Below, in pieces: positions 23,796-34,890 of a stretch of 64,000 nt of DNA (its first letter is position 1; each line of letters starts with the position of its first letter). The notes beneath the pieces are model-generated. The model saw nothing but the letters and a program-made list of their open reading frames with translations, ran no database searches and was not told the origin of the DNA. Position numbers and translations under genes: made by a program. The DNA lies in contig ML679969.1 of NCBI GenBank assembly GCA_007922225.1, positions 18,163,999-18,227,998 on the forward strand, in the 5' to 3' direction. Source of the DNA: Emydura subglobosa (taxonomy: Eukaryota; Chordata; Testudines; Chelidae).

Positions 23796-23997
23796 GTATC
23801 GTATCATGAGGAATTGCTGGCAGTGGAAAGCTTCTAAGAGGCCTTCGTTTTCACAGTTGATCAACCAGCTGGATTCTCATATGCCCCATGCAAATGGGGC
23901 AGAGCCACTGACTGCCACTGAGAGGCTGGACCTCAGTGACTACCAGCGCATTGCTGGGGTCTCCCCTGGAGAAGCCCCTTTAAAACTCTGTCTCTGA
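23796..23997 (+). CDS. STYK1-like pseudokinase, last coding exon
   Basis: After GACAG, it completes a Leu codon and reads YRIMRNCWQWKASKRPSFSQ, the alpha-H/alpha-I end of the kinase fold (C-W-x-W-(x)n-R-P-(S/T)-F). A C-terminal tail of about 38 residues follows, ending PGEAPLKLCL with TGA at 23995-23997. The seven exons total 1061 bases and about 353 residues with consistent phases throughout. No frameshift or early stop is seen, so the gene looks functional. A candidate AATAAA lies at 24239-24244. Confidence 0.92.
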
Positions 23998-24238
23998 TCC
24001 TTCTTTAAAGCACAACATGGACAATTCCAGTACACACTTGTGAAGGGGCCTGCCAGAGAAGTAGCTAAAGATGACTACACCAAAGTTAATATTTCCATGT
24101 TTATTACTTGTTCAACTGGAAACATGCAAGGGAAAAACCTTGGAAGACAAGAGATCTGAAAACTGATCAGGCAAGGAAACTCCTCCTGCCTGAACCCAGC
24201 ATTAAGGAACATCTTCTGATTTCTTGTGTGTTTTCAGA

Positions 24239-24244
24239 AATAAA
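24239..24244 (+). terminator. Candidate poly(A) signal of the STYK1-like gene
   Basis: AATAAA about 240 bases after the stop codon, in an A-rich context. It is the first canonical signal downstream; its use is inferred. Confidence 0.5.
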
Positions 24245-24418
24245 AAAAGCACAAAGTGCATGGCAAAGAAGGCAGCTAAGGAAGTGTTTTTGGCATTAAT
24301 CAGAATGGGACAGAACACACTAAGAATAAAAATGTTTTTTATATCCCTCCCCTATGCCAAACCAGCTGGGTTGCTGTCCAACAGAAAAAAACACATCTTA
24401 ATTAAAAATAATTAAAAA

Positions 24419-24518
24419 TTCATTCCCTCTGAAGCAATTGGCATTGGCCACTGTCAGAAGACAGGACACTGGGCTAGATGGACCATTGGTCTGACCCTGT
24501 ATGGCTGTTCTTATGTAA
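24419..24518 (+). mobile_element. CR1 3' end fragment
   Basis: A short 3' end with CATTCCCTCTGAAGCAATTG and GGCTAGATGGACCATTGGTC, of the same subfamily as at 21780-21905 and 25076-25331. Confidence 0.8.
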
Positions 24519-24541
24519 AATTCCACCCTCAAACTACAAAC

Positions 24542-24645
24542 TGGGGAGGCAGCTTGGTCTAGTGCTCAGAGCAGGAGACTGGATGCCAGGATTTCTAGGT
24601 CCAGCTCTGCCACTGACAAGTCACAATCTTGGGCAAATGAACACT
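24542..24645 (+). repeat. MIR-like SINE head
   Basis: GGCAGCTTGGTCTAGTGCTC leads to GATTTCTAGGTCCAGCTCTG and CCACTGACAAGTCACAATCT, matching the 5' half of MIR. Confidence 0.65.
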
Positions 24646-25075
24646 TTCGTAAGAGGCTAGTGATATTTAGTGCCCAACCTGAGATATAAATGGTTTGACT
24701 TGCTGCTGAAGGCCAGCAGCTCCAGGAGGAATCAATGGAAGCATCTCTGAAAAATTTAGTCTAAAGTGACTCAAGCTGGGCCCACCAAAGCACAGGCCCC
24801 ATCCGAAAACGTGGGCCTAAATCTATTCATCATGTTCCCTGGTAATATTTATCCCTTACAAAGGCATTGAGGCATAGCTAATTGTTTGACAGTGCTTTGA
24901 GATCTTCAGGTAAGAAGGGCAAAGTATTGGTGTTTTAAAAACAAACAAGGCCTCCCAATTTGAAAACAAGGGTAAGGAAGTGTTTGAGAGGGAATTGATG
25001 CAGGGCAGTGGCTTTTCTACATGTGACCAGCTTTGGGCTTTCTGTCTTGGGAGGCCCCGCCATGACCATTTGTGA

Positions 25076-25331
25076 AGGCCAATAGTAAAGTGGGTTCAAA
25101 AAAGAATTAGATAAGTTCATGAAGGATAGGTCCATCAATGGCTATTAGCCAAGGTGTACAGGGAGGCAGGCCTTAAGCCTCTGACTGCCGGATGCTGGGA
25201 CTGGAAGACAGGATGGGTCACTCAATAACTGCGTTGTGTTCATTCCCTCTGAAGCATCTAGCATTGCCCACGAAACCGGATACTAGGCTAGATGGACCAC
25301 TGGTCTGACCCAGTATGGCCATTCCTATTTA
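25076..25331 (+). mobile_element. CR1 3' end fragment
   Basis: Includes AAGGATAGGTCCATCAATGG, TTCATTCCCTCTGAAGCATC and the terminal GATGGACCACTGGTCTGACC. 5'-truncated. Confidence 0.82.
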
Positions 25332-26395
25332 AAAATTAGTAACAAGATGTCATTTTTATTTAGGCACCCAATTTTCTCTGGGTAGCTCTCCGGAGACGTG
25401 ATTTCATTTGCAGAAGGCACTAGCAGACAGGGGAAAGGAAAGCCGAGGAATCATTGAGCTCAGTGTGGAATTATTTCTGTTATGCCATCCAGGTCTTTTT
25501 GTGCTGGAATCTCTTCACCATAGAGCGGTAGGCACACCACACGGTTCTCAGCCATAAAGACATATGTGATAAGAAGACTCACGTGTATGATGGCTTATGG
25601 GCCAAAAACGTCAGGAGCTGAATTGAGCCACGTCCCCCTCCCTCCCACATAGTCTTGTTATACTGGAAGACATTAATGGTGGCCATCAAGCAGATCACTG
25701 ATCTATAGCCAATCGCAGGCTGATTAAAGCCAAAGGACGTGCGAAGCACCCTCCTTTCATGTTAAGTTAAGCGTCTTTACATAGTGATAGCTAGAAACAA
25801 TAGAAGTGACTGCCCAAGGCACCAGGGCCACAAGGCAAGGCCTGGTCAGATGCTAAACCATGTGGGTTGTGGAGTTCCATAACTGCCAACGCAGAGGCTA
25901 GGTATGGTTTAGCAAGCTATGAGAGTGTGTTAAAGCAGAGAAAGCAAGAGAAGCAAACTTGTGAGCGATCAACACTGATGGCCCTGAGAGGGAGCAGAGA
26001 CAGAGCTTCTTGGGCACAGCACTGATTGGGGGGCAGACTTGGAAACTGAGCAAGCAACTGCGTCCTGTTATTTATTCCAACTGTGTTGAGGGAGAAAGAT
26101 CTTTGCAGACATTCTTTGTAAATAAACTGGATTCACCAAAGATATATCTGATTAGTGTCATTGATTTTTCCTCCTAATGGAAACAACGCAGCAAGGCGCT
26201 GACTACTGGCACACCACCCAGGCCTGCAGGCTACAGTTTACACCAGGCCCATGGTTACTGGGCCCCTCTAAAGAGCTGCAGAACAGCTGGTGGGTTTTGG
26301 GTGGAGATCACCTGGACAGCTAATGTGGAACAAAGAGCAGGAATGCAGATGTGGAGGTAGGGAATGCGAGGCAGATGCTTCCTCAGACATGCATA
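25332..26395. other. Intergenic DNA, nothing recognised
   Basis: No coding block or repeat with a clear identity between the kinase 3' flank and the MITE at 26396. Confidence 0.4.
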
Positions 26396-27285
26396 AGGCT
26401 AAGATTTTGTCACAGTTATTTTAAATAAAAGTCACGGACAGATCGTGGGCAATAAACAAAAATTCTCAGGAGCCCTGACTTGTCCCTGACTTTTACTAAA
26501 AATAACAGGGGGGGGGGGAACAGCTGGAGGGGAGGGGGAAGGAATGACACTTGAATCTCCCTGGGGGGAATGACAACTCCAGCCCCATCATCATGGAGAG
26601 GTGGGGTGGGACACAGACCTGGCTCCAGACCCTGCCGAAGTCGTAGGGTGGGGGCATACAGCAGCAGCAGCTCCAGCCTGAGCCAAAGCTGCGGGGGACA
26701 GATATACAGCCTTGGCTCTGGCCACAGCAGCTGGCGACAGTGGGCAGCACACAGCCCTGGCTCCAGCCCCCAATGACGCCCTGGGTCGGGGGTGCACAGT
26801 CCTGGTTCTTTCCATAGCTGCAAGGGAGATGCAAAGTCCCGGCTCCACTCCCACTATTGACAGCTGAAGCCAACGTCACAGAATCCACAACTTCCCTGTA
26901 TCGGTACAGCTGTGTTGCTGTAAGAGTGCTTATGTAGCCATGTACGTTGACGGGAGAGAGTTCTCCCGTTGACATAATAAAACCACCTAAATGAGCAGTG
27001 ATAGCTATGTCAGTGGGATAGCACCTCCCACTGACAGCACTGTCCACACAAGCGCTTATGCCGGCAAAATTTATGTCACTCAGGGTGGTATTTTTTCACC
27101 TAGGGAGGTGGTGGAATCTCCATCTTTAGAGGTTTTTAAGCTGCAGCTTGACAAAGCCCTGGCTAGGATGATTTAGCTGAGGTTAGTCCTGCTTTGAGCA
27201 GGGGGTTGGACTAGATATCTCCTGAGGTCCCTTCCAACTCTAATCTGCTATGATTCTATGAACTCTGTGACTAAATCGTATCCTT
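26396..27285. mobile_element. Composite MITE with nested insertions
   Basis: The left end TAAGGCTAAGATTTTGTCAC and right end GTGACTAAATCGTATCCTTA are near-perfect inverted repeats of the family also seen at 20678-21005. Inside are a G-rich run (26508-26518), a block near 26900-27090 resembling a Harbinger-type MITE (its GACGGGAGAGAGTTCTCCCG is a palindrome), and a CR1 3' end at 27098-27262. Confidence 0.7.
27098..27262 (+). mobile_element. Young CR1 3' end
   Basis: Reads GGGAGGTGGTGGAATCTCCA, then GAGCAGGGGGTTGGACTAGA, and ends in a GATTCTATGA tail, nearly the same as the CR1 at 35352-36494. Confidence 0.88.
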
Positions 27286-27639
27286 ATGCATGATGCAGCA
27301 AAGCTAAATGTCTCCCCGTCTGCCAGGGAGAATCTGATCCTGACAGGGGCAGCAGGGACACAGATCACAGGCTAGGCTGCCACTGGCAACCAGCATACTG
27401 CCTGGCCCCAGTGCCTCTGGCACCTGCACCCCCCACAAAACTGTGGCATAGGGCCGGGGAGGCCAAAGGGGCACTGACCCTCACTTTGAGAAACTGAACT
27501 TGCAGGGGTGCAGTGGGGGGAGGGGGCAAGAGCCCAACTCCCTCCTCACGAGCCCCTGTCTGGATCTGGCTGGTGTAACTGCAAAACCCTTTCCCTGCTG
27601 ACATGACGGGAAGCGGCTGGGCCAAATCTGAGCGAGCAG

Positions 27640-28745
27640 TGCTGTGCCCTTGTGCGGGGGTCCCGCACGGCTCAAATCGGCCCGTTCTGGTGGTTTGCCC
27701 TCCCCCGCACAGGCATCTTTGCAAGTCTTCCGGTGCCCTGACCTGTGCCTAAGCTGGAGCCCCCAACCCCAGATACCTCCCACCCCCCGGTATCACCGCC
27801 TCACGTGCACCCCAACCCAATACCTCCAATCGATACTCCCCCATGGGCTCCCCCCACCCCGGCCACCCCCCAACGCCGGCCTCCTAGGAACCAACCCATG
27901 GGCTCCCCCAGCCCAGGCGCCGTTACTGATTCTACCCCACCTCGGCCCGGGCCCAGCTCCTGAGTCCAGCCATCTCAACGCGCCCTTGCACCCTGGGTCC
28001 CTGGAGGCTGGCGCTGGCCGTGCCCCACTAGGAGGCGCTGCGCAGCGCCACACAAGGTACCAAACTCCGTTCGCACTCCGTCTCCCGTGTCCTCGTTCTC
28101 ACTTCATATACGGACATGCGAATGCGAATGCGCTTGCGCAGAACTTGCTCCGTTTGCCATGATCATTCGTCCGCCCCCTCCTGCTGCGCCTGCGCATCAT
28201 ACCGTTTCACGCCATGTTTACGCGTGCGTAGTCGTATCTTCGTGCCTGCGCACTAGCCCATATTTGTGCGCGCGCGTGCTTCACTGCTCGAGGTCAGGTA
28301 GGAGTAATCGAGTGCCGGCTCCGTCGAGTCTGATGGGATCAGACCCTTCCCCTGCTGTTTCCCTCGTCGTCGTAAGCGGCGAGAACGAAGGGGCAGAGGC
28401 CAGGGCAGGTACCTACACGGACGGCTTAGCCCGGCCACCATGAATGCAGGGCGAGGAGAAGGGGGCTGGGGGGAGGGACAGGTGCTTAGAGAAGGGCCGG
28501 GGGAGTTGGGGCCGGGGCCGGGCTCTAGGAGCTGGGCGTCTGCGGAGGAGGAAATGGGCCGGGTGCTCAGGACTGGAGCCTGAGGGAAGGGAGGGAGCAG
28601 AGCTGGGGTTGCTGGGCTCCAGGGTGGCTGCTGGGTCTTGGACGCGCGCGCGCGCGTGTGTGACGCTGTTGTCACGTGCAGGCCTTTCTCTCCCCAGCCC
28701 CCCAGAGCCAGAGCCGGGCGGCCGGCCGGGGTGAAGGAAGGCGCC
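27640..28745 (+). promoter_or_regulatory. SVBP: CpG-rich promoter and 5' UTR region of SVBP
   Basis: GC- and CpG-dense sequence, unlike its surroundings. It holds several NRF1-type half sites (GCGCTTGCGCAG near 28130, CCTGCGCATCAT near 28190, CCTGCGCACTAG near 28245) and an alternating GCGCGCGCGCGTGTGTG run near 28644-28661. A donor GGGCAG|GTACCT near 28407 and acceptor CTCTCCCCAG near 28697 suggest a non-coding first exon spliced to the ATG exon. The promoter call is an inference; open frames in this region are chance products of high GC. Confidence 0.7.
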
Positions 28746-28862
28746 ATGGAGTCCAGTGGTGGGCGGAAGGAGAAACCCAAACCTAAAGAGCCCATCACCC
28801 GCTTGGAGAAGGCGAAGCAGAAATCAGCCCAGCAGGAGCTGAAGCAGAGACAGAGAGCAGAG
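28746..28862 (+). CDS. SVBP: Small vasohibin-binding protein, coding exon 1
   Basis: The ATG at 28746 has a good context (GCGCCATGG). The exon codes 39 residues: a basic N-terminus [16 protein letters not shown], then [20 protein letters not shown]. The [18 protein letters not shown] block is nearly invariant in vertebrate SVBP. It ends GCAGAG|GTGAGG in phase 0. SVBP is the chaperone and cofactor of VASH1/VASH2, the tubulin tyrosine carboxypeptidases that remove the C-terminal tyrosine of alpha-tubulin. It forms a long helix along the enzyme, and the helix-prone composition here fits. Confidence 0.96.
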
Positions 28863-29566
28863 GTGAGGGGCGTGCGGGGCTCCCTGTCTCCTGGGTCCCA
28901 GCTAGGTTGGGGGGCATGAGAGTAGCACCTTGGAGTAGAGGGTACTTGGGGTACATCCGTGGGGCCATGCAGTGGACATAGCCTTTCCTGGCTGTAAGGT
29001 GCTGTGTGTGCTGGAGTAGCTGCTAGTGTGCTCAGACAGTCTGTGCCTGGGTATATGGGGATCCCGTCCCACTCTTTTTCAGACTGTTAGGGGCACGTGA
29101 CCTCCTCTGAGGTTGAAACCATTGAACCACGGATTGAGGAACCAAAGTCTGACATCACAGTGATGGGCACAATGAAAGAACCTGACTAAACCATCAGTCC
29201 TAGGCATTCTCAATCTCATACAACTCTGCTCCCCTGGTGACCTCACAGAGATTTTCTGCTGGTCTTTATAGGCCCAGGGGGCTGCTGCTGAGTTAGTCAA
29301 TGAGAGGGAAATGTTGTGAACTTCTCACTGAAATGCACATTGCAAGAATGTAAACCTTGTTTCTACCTTTTTCTGTGGCTGTAGCCTTTGTCTTTTGCTT
29401 TTACAGCTGTGTAGTTGCATTGTTAATCTTCCTTTGCAGCAAAATGTGGCCAGCCATACAATTGCAGCCACAAAAGTGTGAAGGGTCCCCTTCTTCCACC
29501 TAATTAATCTATGACCCTGTCTGCAAAAGGGAAATTTTCTGAATTTTGCACCAGTATTAAACACTA

Positions 29567-30471
29567 GGGCTTGGTCTACACTGCAGATTGAGGTAGATGT
29601 GAAGCAGCTTTTGTTGACCTAATTATGTCAGTGTCTACATTACAATGTTGCTTCCACTGAAGTAAGTGGCTTGCTACACTGACATGACATAACCCCACAT
29701 CCCAAGAGGACTGACCACTGGAGCCCTCCCCCTCAATCCTGGCATGCTTCCTGGGCTCGGGCTCTTCTCTCTGCCCTCAGTCTTTTACCCTGGGGGTGGC
29801 CAAGCTCGGGCTGTCCTACCTTCTCTCCCTTCCTCCCCCCAATCTCTCACCAGAAAGCAGCAGTAGGGCTCCCAGCAGGAGCTCTCTCCTTTCCCAGGGT
29901 TGTGAGCCTGCACGTCAATTTCACAGATGGGAGCCTACCTGCAGTAAAACTGACATTCTTGTCACTTTCACAGCTGCTGTTATTTCACATTTCCTTGGGA
30001 CTCCTGACTGTCAGCCCTGAAGCCAAGGGGCTCCGGTGGTGTGTCTGGAGCCAGAGCCCAAAATGTAAAATAATAGCATGTCAGTTTCACTGCTGTGAAA
30101 TTGAGGCCCAAGCTGCTCACAGCTCCAGCTGTCAGCATGGGGGGTAGGGGCTCACAGTTGTGAGCCCATGCCTGATTGATAGCTCAGGTTGTCAGGAGTG
30201 GGGGGAGAGGAGTCCAGCTGGTGCCTGATAGCTGGAGGTGGGAGGCCTCAGCTGTGAGCTTCCTGGCAACAGCTGAGGCTGTCAGCACCAGGGCTGCTGG
30301 GCTCCAGCTGTTCATGTCCCACAGTGCCCCACTTCTGTCAATGGAAATGTTCCTGGTGAGGATGTGCACCAACAGAAGGCGCAAGCATGGACATGAATCA
30401 CCACTTTAATTACTGTGGTGACTGTACGTTGACTTAGTTTGTCGACTTAATTTTGTAGTATAGACAAGCCC
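29567..30471. mobile_element. Large Harbinger-type MITE
   Basis: GGGCTTGGTCTACACTGCA at the left and GTAGTATAGACAAGCCC at the right are inverted. The roughly 905-bp interior has repeated AGCTGTCAGC / GGCTGTCAGC phrases about every 50-70 bases, suggesting internal repeat growth. Immediate flanks (CTA and TAG) do not give a clear 3-bp duplication. Confidence 0.65.
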
Positions 30472-30508
30472 TAGTTCAGCTCCACTGGGATTAGTCATGC
30501 TGAGAGTC

Positions 30509-30810
30509 CTAGGCTTGATCTACACTTGCCATGAAATTCAGTGGCAGTCAAGAGGACATATGCAAGCTACGTAGAGTAGCTGGTGTATCTCTCATCGACT
30601 TCCTAAATTTTAATTAGCGCAGCGTCCCCACTACACTGCACTGACAGGAAACGCCTTCCCATCGACGCAGCATTAATCTTTTTGCCGGGGTAGATTAATG
30701 CAGTCGACTTCTGGATCGATTGAGCTGGTCTCCACTTCCACTCAGTCAGTCCTGAAGAGTCAATCCACCGGCGCTGATAGTGCTGCCATGAGTGAAGACA
30801 TACTCCTAGG
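30509..30810. mobile_element. Harbinger-type MITE, diverged
   Basis: Ends CCTAGGCTTGATCTACACTTG and GTGAAGACATACTCCTAGG are inverse-like. A perfect 10-bp stem GCATTAATCT / AGATTAATGC lies near 30670-30705. Confidence 0.6.
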
Positions 30811-31141
30811 GTAGATGTGTTACCAGTGTGCTTAAAACTGTGGATTTATCTACATAAAGAAATTACACTGGTTTAACTAAGCTTCCTTTGTAAACTGGGG
30901 CAAACCCCTTTCTAGACATACTTATGTTGGCTTAAAATCCCATGTTGCAGATGTTAGTCACACCACACAATGCACTTCAGAAGGTTCTTGATACTGTGTT
31001 AATGAAGGCAATATAAGAACCTGAATAGAATAAAAGTGGTTATGTCTGCTTTGCACACTCTAAATTTACTGACAAGCTAAATTTGATGTAATCCAGATTT
31101 ATGAGTAACTAACCCCACAGGGGGTTTTGCACCAGTCTAAC

Positions 31142-31380
31142 TAAGGCCTGGTCTACACTGCTGTTGATGGGAGATATGCACGCTATGTAAGGTAGCGTGC
31201 ATATCTCTTGTTGACATACTTATGTTCACGTAGCACAGTGTCGTCATGGCGCTGCGTTGACGGGAGATGCCTTCCCGTCGACACAGCCTTACTCCTCTCA
31301 GGGAGGTGGATTACTGGCATCGACTGGTGAGCCCATCAGGGATCGATCACTGTGGAGCCAGCAGTGTAGATGTACCCTAA
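31142..31380. mobile_element. Harbinger MITE with TAA target duplication
   Basis: The 233-bp element 31145-31377 starts GGCCTGGTCTACACTGCT and ends AGCAGTGTAGATGTACCC, good inverted repeats. It is flanked by TAA on both sides (31142-31144, 31378-31380), the TWA target of PIF/Harbinger transposons. An inner stem GATATGCACGCTA / TAGCGTGCATATC lies near 31171-31205. Confidence 0.88.
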
Positions 31381-32387
31381 ATCAGTTTAAAATCACACTG
31401 CTAGTTAAGGTACAGCTTTGTGTGTGGACCAGGCCTGTGTTGTATAAACCTGTTTAGAGCAAATCGGACTCGCATAGCGTTGAGAAGACTGGCAGCTAGA
31501 GAGGCATCTACAGAAAAGCTTCAGCATTGCTTACACTGGTGGAGCTGAACTGATATTGGCAACAGCTGGCAAATGGTAGAGAATCCCTTGTGCAGACTGG
31601 GCCAGAGAGGTATGAACAGCAAAGCCTTATTGGGACCATTTAAATGCTAACATGCTCAGGTGTAGTCCTTCTCTTCTCTTTTCTTTACTAACAAATGGGA
31701 AGTGCAAAAAAAAAATTAAAGCGCCATTAATGTTACCTACTTAAAACAATCGGGAAATGTAAAAGTTAGAGTTCTCATAATAGCTTCCTTGCATGTCTAA
31801 AGTTTCAGTTACTAGTTAGGTTATTAAACAGTACAGTGTTTGCAGTGTCGGACAGCTAGTTACTATGAGAACCGTAACTCTTGCTTTCCCTGACTGTTTA
31901 AATAAGTTTCTTTATTGTTCTCTGTAAAGGCATAAAACATGAATTAATGTGTTGTAGGCAAGAGGTCTGTATGTTGTATCTGAACATGTTCTTGAAGGGC
32001 TGTTTTTTTTCCCCATTTAATCAGCCTCATCTTGTAAATGCCTCTTACCTTTGCAGCTCTCCTCTGGCTTCTCAGTTTGCTTTTGAAGCTCTTGGTGCTG
32101 TTCTCCTGGACCACAGGGGGCACTGTTACACCATGCCTGGTTACATGCTGCCTTCACCAACTAATGGAGTGAGACTGGGAGCATGACACTGGGCGCTCTT
32201 GAGATTGTAGGAAAGAGGGGTGATGTGAGAAGGACTTTTCAGCTCTGTCCTTACAAGTTGTTTATCAAGGGTGAACTTTTCTTATTATTCTGTAAGTAAG
32301 CGAACTGCCAGGCCACACACATACCATGTGTCTAAATGGTGATGACTCACATGATTCCTGTGGAGGAAAAGTGGCACGGGGCACTCT

Positions 32388-32671
32388 TAAACCTTGTCTA
32401 CACCTAAAAGTTAGATCCACCTAGCTATGTTGCTCAGGGCTGTGGAAAACTTTCATGTCCTGTTCAATGTAGTTAGGTTCCCCACCCCCCACTGGAGACA
32501 CGGCTAGATCAGTGGAAGAATTCTTCAGCAGACCTAGCTACTGCCGCTCAGAGAGGTGGCTTTACTAGGGTGACAGAAAAACCACTTTTGTTGCTATAGG
32601 AAGTGTCTTTGTCACGGTGCTACAGTGGCACAGCTGAAGTGCCCTTTGTGTGCCGTTGTAGTGTACATATA
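32388..32671. mobile_element. Harbinger-type MITE, diverged
   Basis: Begins AACCTTGTCTACACC and ends GTTGTAGTGTACATA. The ends are imperfect inverse copies of the same family. No clear target duplication. Confidence 0.55.
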
Positions 32672-33226
32672 CTGTCGGGAGCACTGCTTACTCTTGCTAC
32701 TGTCTCTGTACTACTTTCCTGATCTTTCGCTCCTCTCAAAATGTTTTTGCCTCACCATAATCAATGGCAGGAACCAAACATTAACCTTTAAAATGCCGGT
32801 CTATTTCTGTCTGCACCCATAATCCATTCCCTCCATACCCCTCTCCATGTGTGAAGAGACTGGTAGTTGCAGAGAGGACATAGCCCTGGTCATCTTCTCT
32901 TATGTGCAAAGTGTGCTTTGGCAGTAGATATCTGATTAGGAACTATGGCGAGGGCATGTGAATGGTGGGTTACTGATGTTAAAGCTACTGCGCCCAAGTG
33001 ATCTGGGAGAAACCCCTGCAGCAGCTTAATGAGATGTGCTCTCTTGAAAATCAGCACAGGAGGGCAGCAAAGGGGAAGTTACACATGTGAAGGGAATGGT
33101 ATGATGGGACTGCCTACAGTGGCATGTGGCCCATCTGCAACTGTCAGTAGCAAAAATCCCTACCGGCTGGAGATGGGATACGTGGCAAGTGTGTTATTCT
33201 CAGACCCGTCCCTTTTCTGTGCACAG

Positions 33227-33313
33227 ATCTATGCTCTGAACAGAGTGATGACGGAGCTTGAACAGCAGCAGTTTGATGCCTTCTGCAAGCAGATGCAGGC
33301 TTCTGGAGAATGA
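33227..33313 (+). CDS. SVBP: Small vasohibin-binding protein, last coding exon
   Basis: After CTGTGCACAG, 28 codons read [20 protein letters not shown] then KQMQASGE, with TGA at 33311-33313. Joined to exon 1 this gives 67 residues, against 66 in human. The C-terminal helix ([20 protein letters not shown]) is the part that docks on vasohibin. Intact, with no frame damage. Confidence 0.96.
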   Translation: MYALNRVMTELEQQQFDAFCKQMQASGE

Positions 33314-33680
33314 GACCCTCTGTCTGCATCTCAGGATTGCCAGGGCATTTTAGACCCAGAAAGAATATGGATGTGTGGTGTTCAAGGCTGTGTTCCCAGG
33401 CATCTTTCTGCTGACCATGGGCAATCAGAAGAGGATCTTGCAGAACTGTACATTTGCAAGTATAGAAGGAGTAGGATCACTTGGACTGCGTGAACTTTGC
33501 TCCACCTGCCCTTCATTGTAACTGCCACTGACCCATTGCCTGGAGTTTTCCCAGCAGCAGTGCAAAATCCTTGCCCTCATTCTTGTTCAGATGGCACATT
33601 TTTCATTTTTTAACTGTCCTGAAATGTATTTGTTTGGTTTGACAAATATATTTTAAAATAAAAATTGTGGTTGCACTTAC
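33314..33680 (+). other. SVBP: SVBP 3' UTR and poly(A) signal
   Basis: AATAAA at 33657-33662, about 345 bases after the stop, followed by a GT-rich stretch (TTGTGGTTGC), is a plausible cleavage site. The gene ends here. Confidence 0.8.
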
Positions 33681-34639
33681 TTGGTCCTGATGCATAAGGG
33701 AAGTGTCTTCTAAGAGCAGCATGGGCTGTTATGGTTGGAGCTCTGAGTTGTAGGCCAGGAGAATGGGACTACATCCATTTCTTTGAAATGCTACTGGATA
33801 CAAGACACAGACCAGTAACGGGGTAGGAGCTAAGAACATTCATGATTATGCAGGCCGCAGGCACACAATGCTTAGAGCATGGTGGGAGCTAAGACTGGAC
33901 ATGCAGAGAGCATGCCACAAGCACGCAGGTCTGAGTCTGAGAAAGGGTTGGGGAAGAGAGTACCCATTGACAGGATTGGGCAGTCCATACCTCTGAACTG
34001 TTATTTCAATCTATATTCATCTCCATCGGGGGGCGGGGGGAATGTTTTCATTCAGCTAAGAACCTCCCATTGTAATGAATGGGCCTTGTCATGCATCTCT
34101 GAGCCTCCTATGCTGCAGACTAAGATGTAGAGTGAGAGTGAAACTCACTTTAAAAAAAAAAAAAAAAACTGTGAAGGGGGAGTTGTGGTTGCCTGGCAGT
34201 GCATCCTGCTCTTCCTGAGTGTTTCTGAAAATGTTCACTTTGATTGAAAACAATTCAAGTGGTTCTGTTTCAGGTAGTTGTTAAGCACAAGTGTTTTATA
34301 AAACATGCATCTGCTTGAATTTCTGATTATCTTCAGTAGCCTTTATTGGCACTTCACCTCGACAGCTGCTTGAATGGTCACTTAGTAGAAGTGTCACTGT
34401 AACATCAGGACTTGTGAAAGAAGTGTCCCTGTGACTGATGCAGGGTGGATAAAAATGGATGATGTAAAAACAGATTTAAATAAAACATCCAATATTATTT
34501 AAATTGAATACAGGTTTATTTTTTAAAAATAAACTTACTTACATTTGAAAATGACAACCTATGTCAAGACCTGAACATATAGTAAAATCAATTAAATTAA
34601 ATAAAAAAATGGCAGCAAACACACTGCTTGTCAAATTTT

Positions 34640-34890
34640 AAAGAAAATCAAACCACTGAACTGCTGGAAGTCACTGGCTAAGCCCCTGGAACCAGAATTT
34701 GTTGAAGAGCTAACCCAGCTTTTGGCAGCAGTAGTCTCCGCTGCAGGTGCAGAGAGAATATTTTCTTCATTTTTGTGTATTCAGCCAATTCAGTTTAATG
34801 GCTAGATCATTCCAGATTAAGAAACCAATGGGGAGTTGACAAAACAGGAAAGCTCATTTTCCAATCAATTAATAAAAACTAGGCGTGAGA
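34640..34890 (+). pseudogene. hAT transposase C-terminal (dimerisation) remnant
   Basis: With stops and shifts, the text LAKPLEPEFVEELTQLLAAV then SAAGAERIFSSF, and later KQESSFSNQLIKTR, resembles the hAT C-terminal dimerisation domain (small-residue run then S-(V/A)-ER-(I/C)-FS). No intact frame remains. Confidence 0.72.

Larger units (their letters stand above)
28863..33226 (+). other. SVBP: SVBP intron with several MITEs
   Basis: A 4.4 kb intron. It holds four elements whose ends share GTCTACAC-like wording, at about 29567-30471, 30509-30810, 31145-31377 and 32388-32671. No further exon was recognised. Confidence 0.8.

Noticed and set aside
26416..27047. Minus-strand frames of 135 and 183 codons, Cys/Leu/Pro-rich
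   Set aside because: They overlap a composite MITE with its G-tract and have no domain, no splice context and repeat-derived wording.
27365..28798. Long frames up to 181 codons around the CpG region
   Set aside because: High GC lowers stop frequency. The frames overlap on both strands and lack recognisable domains; the region fits a promoter and 5' UTR.
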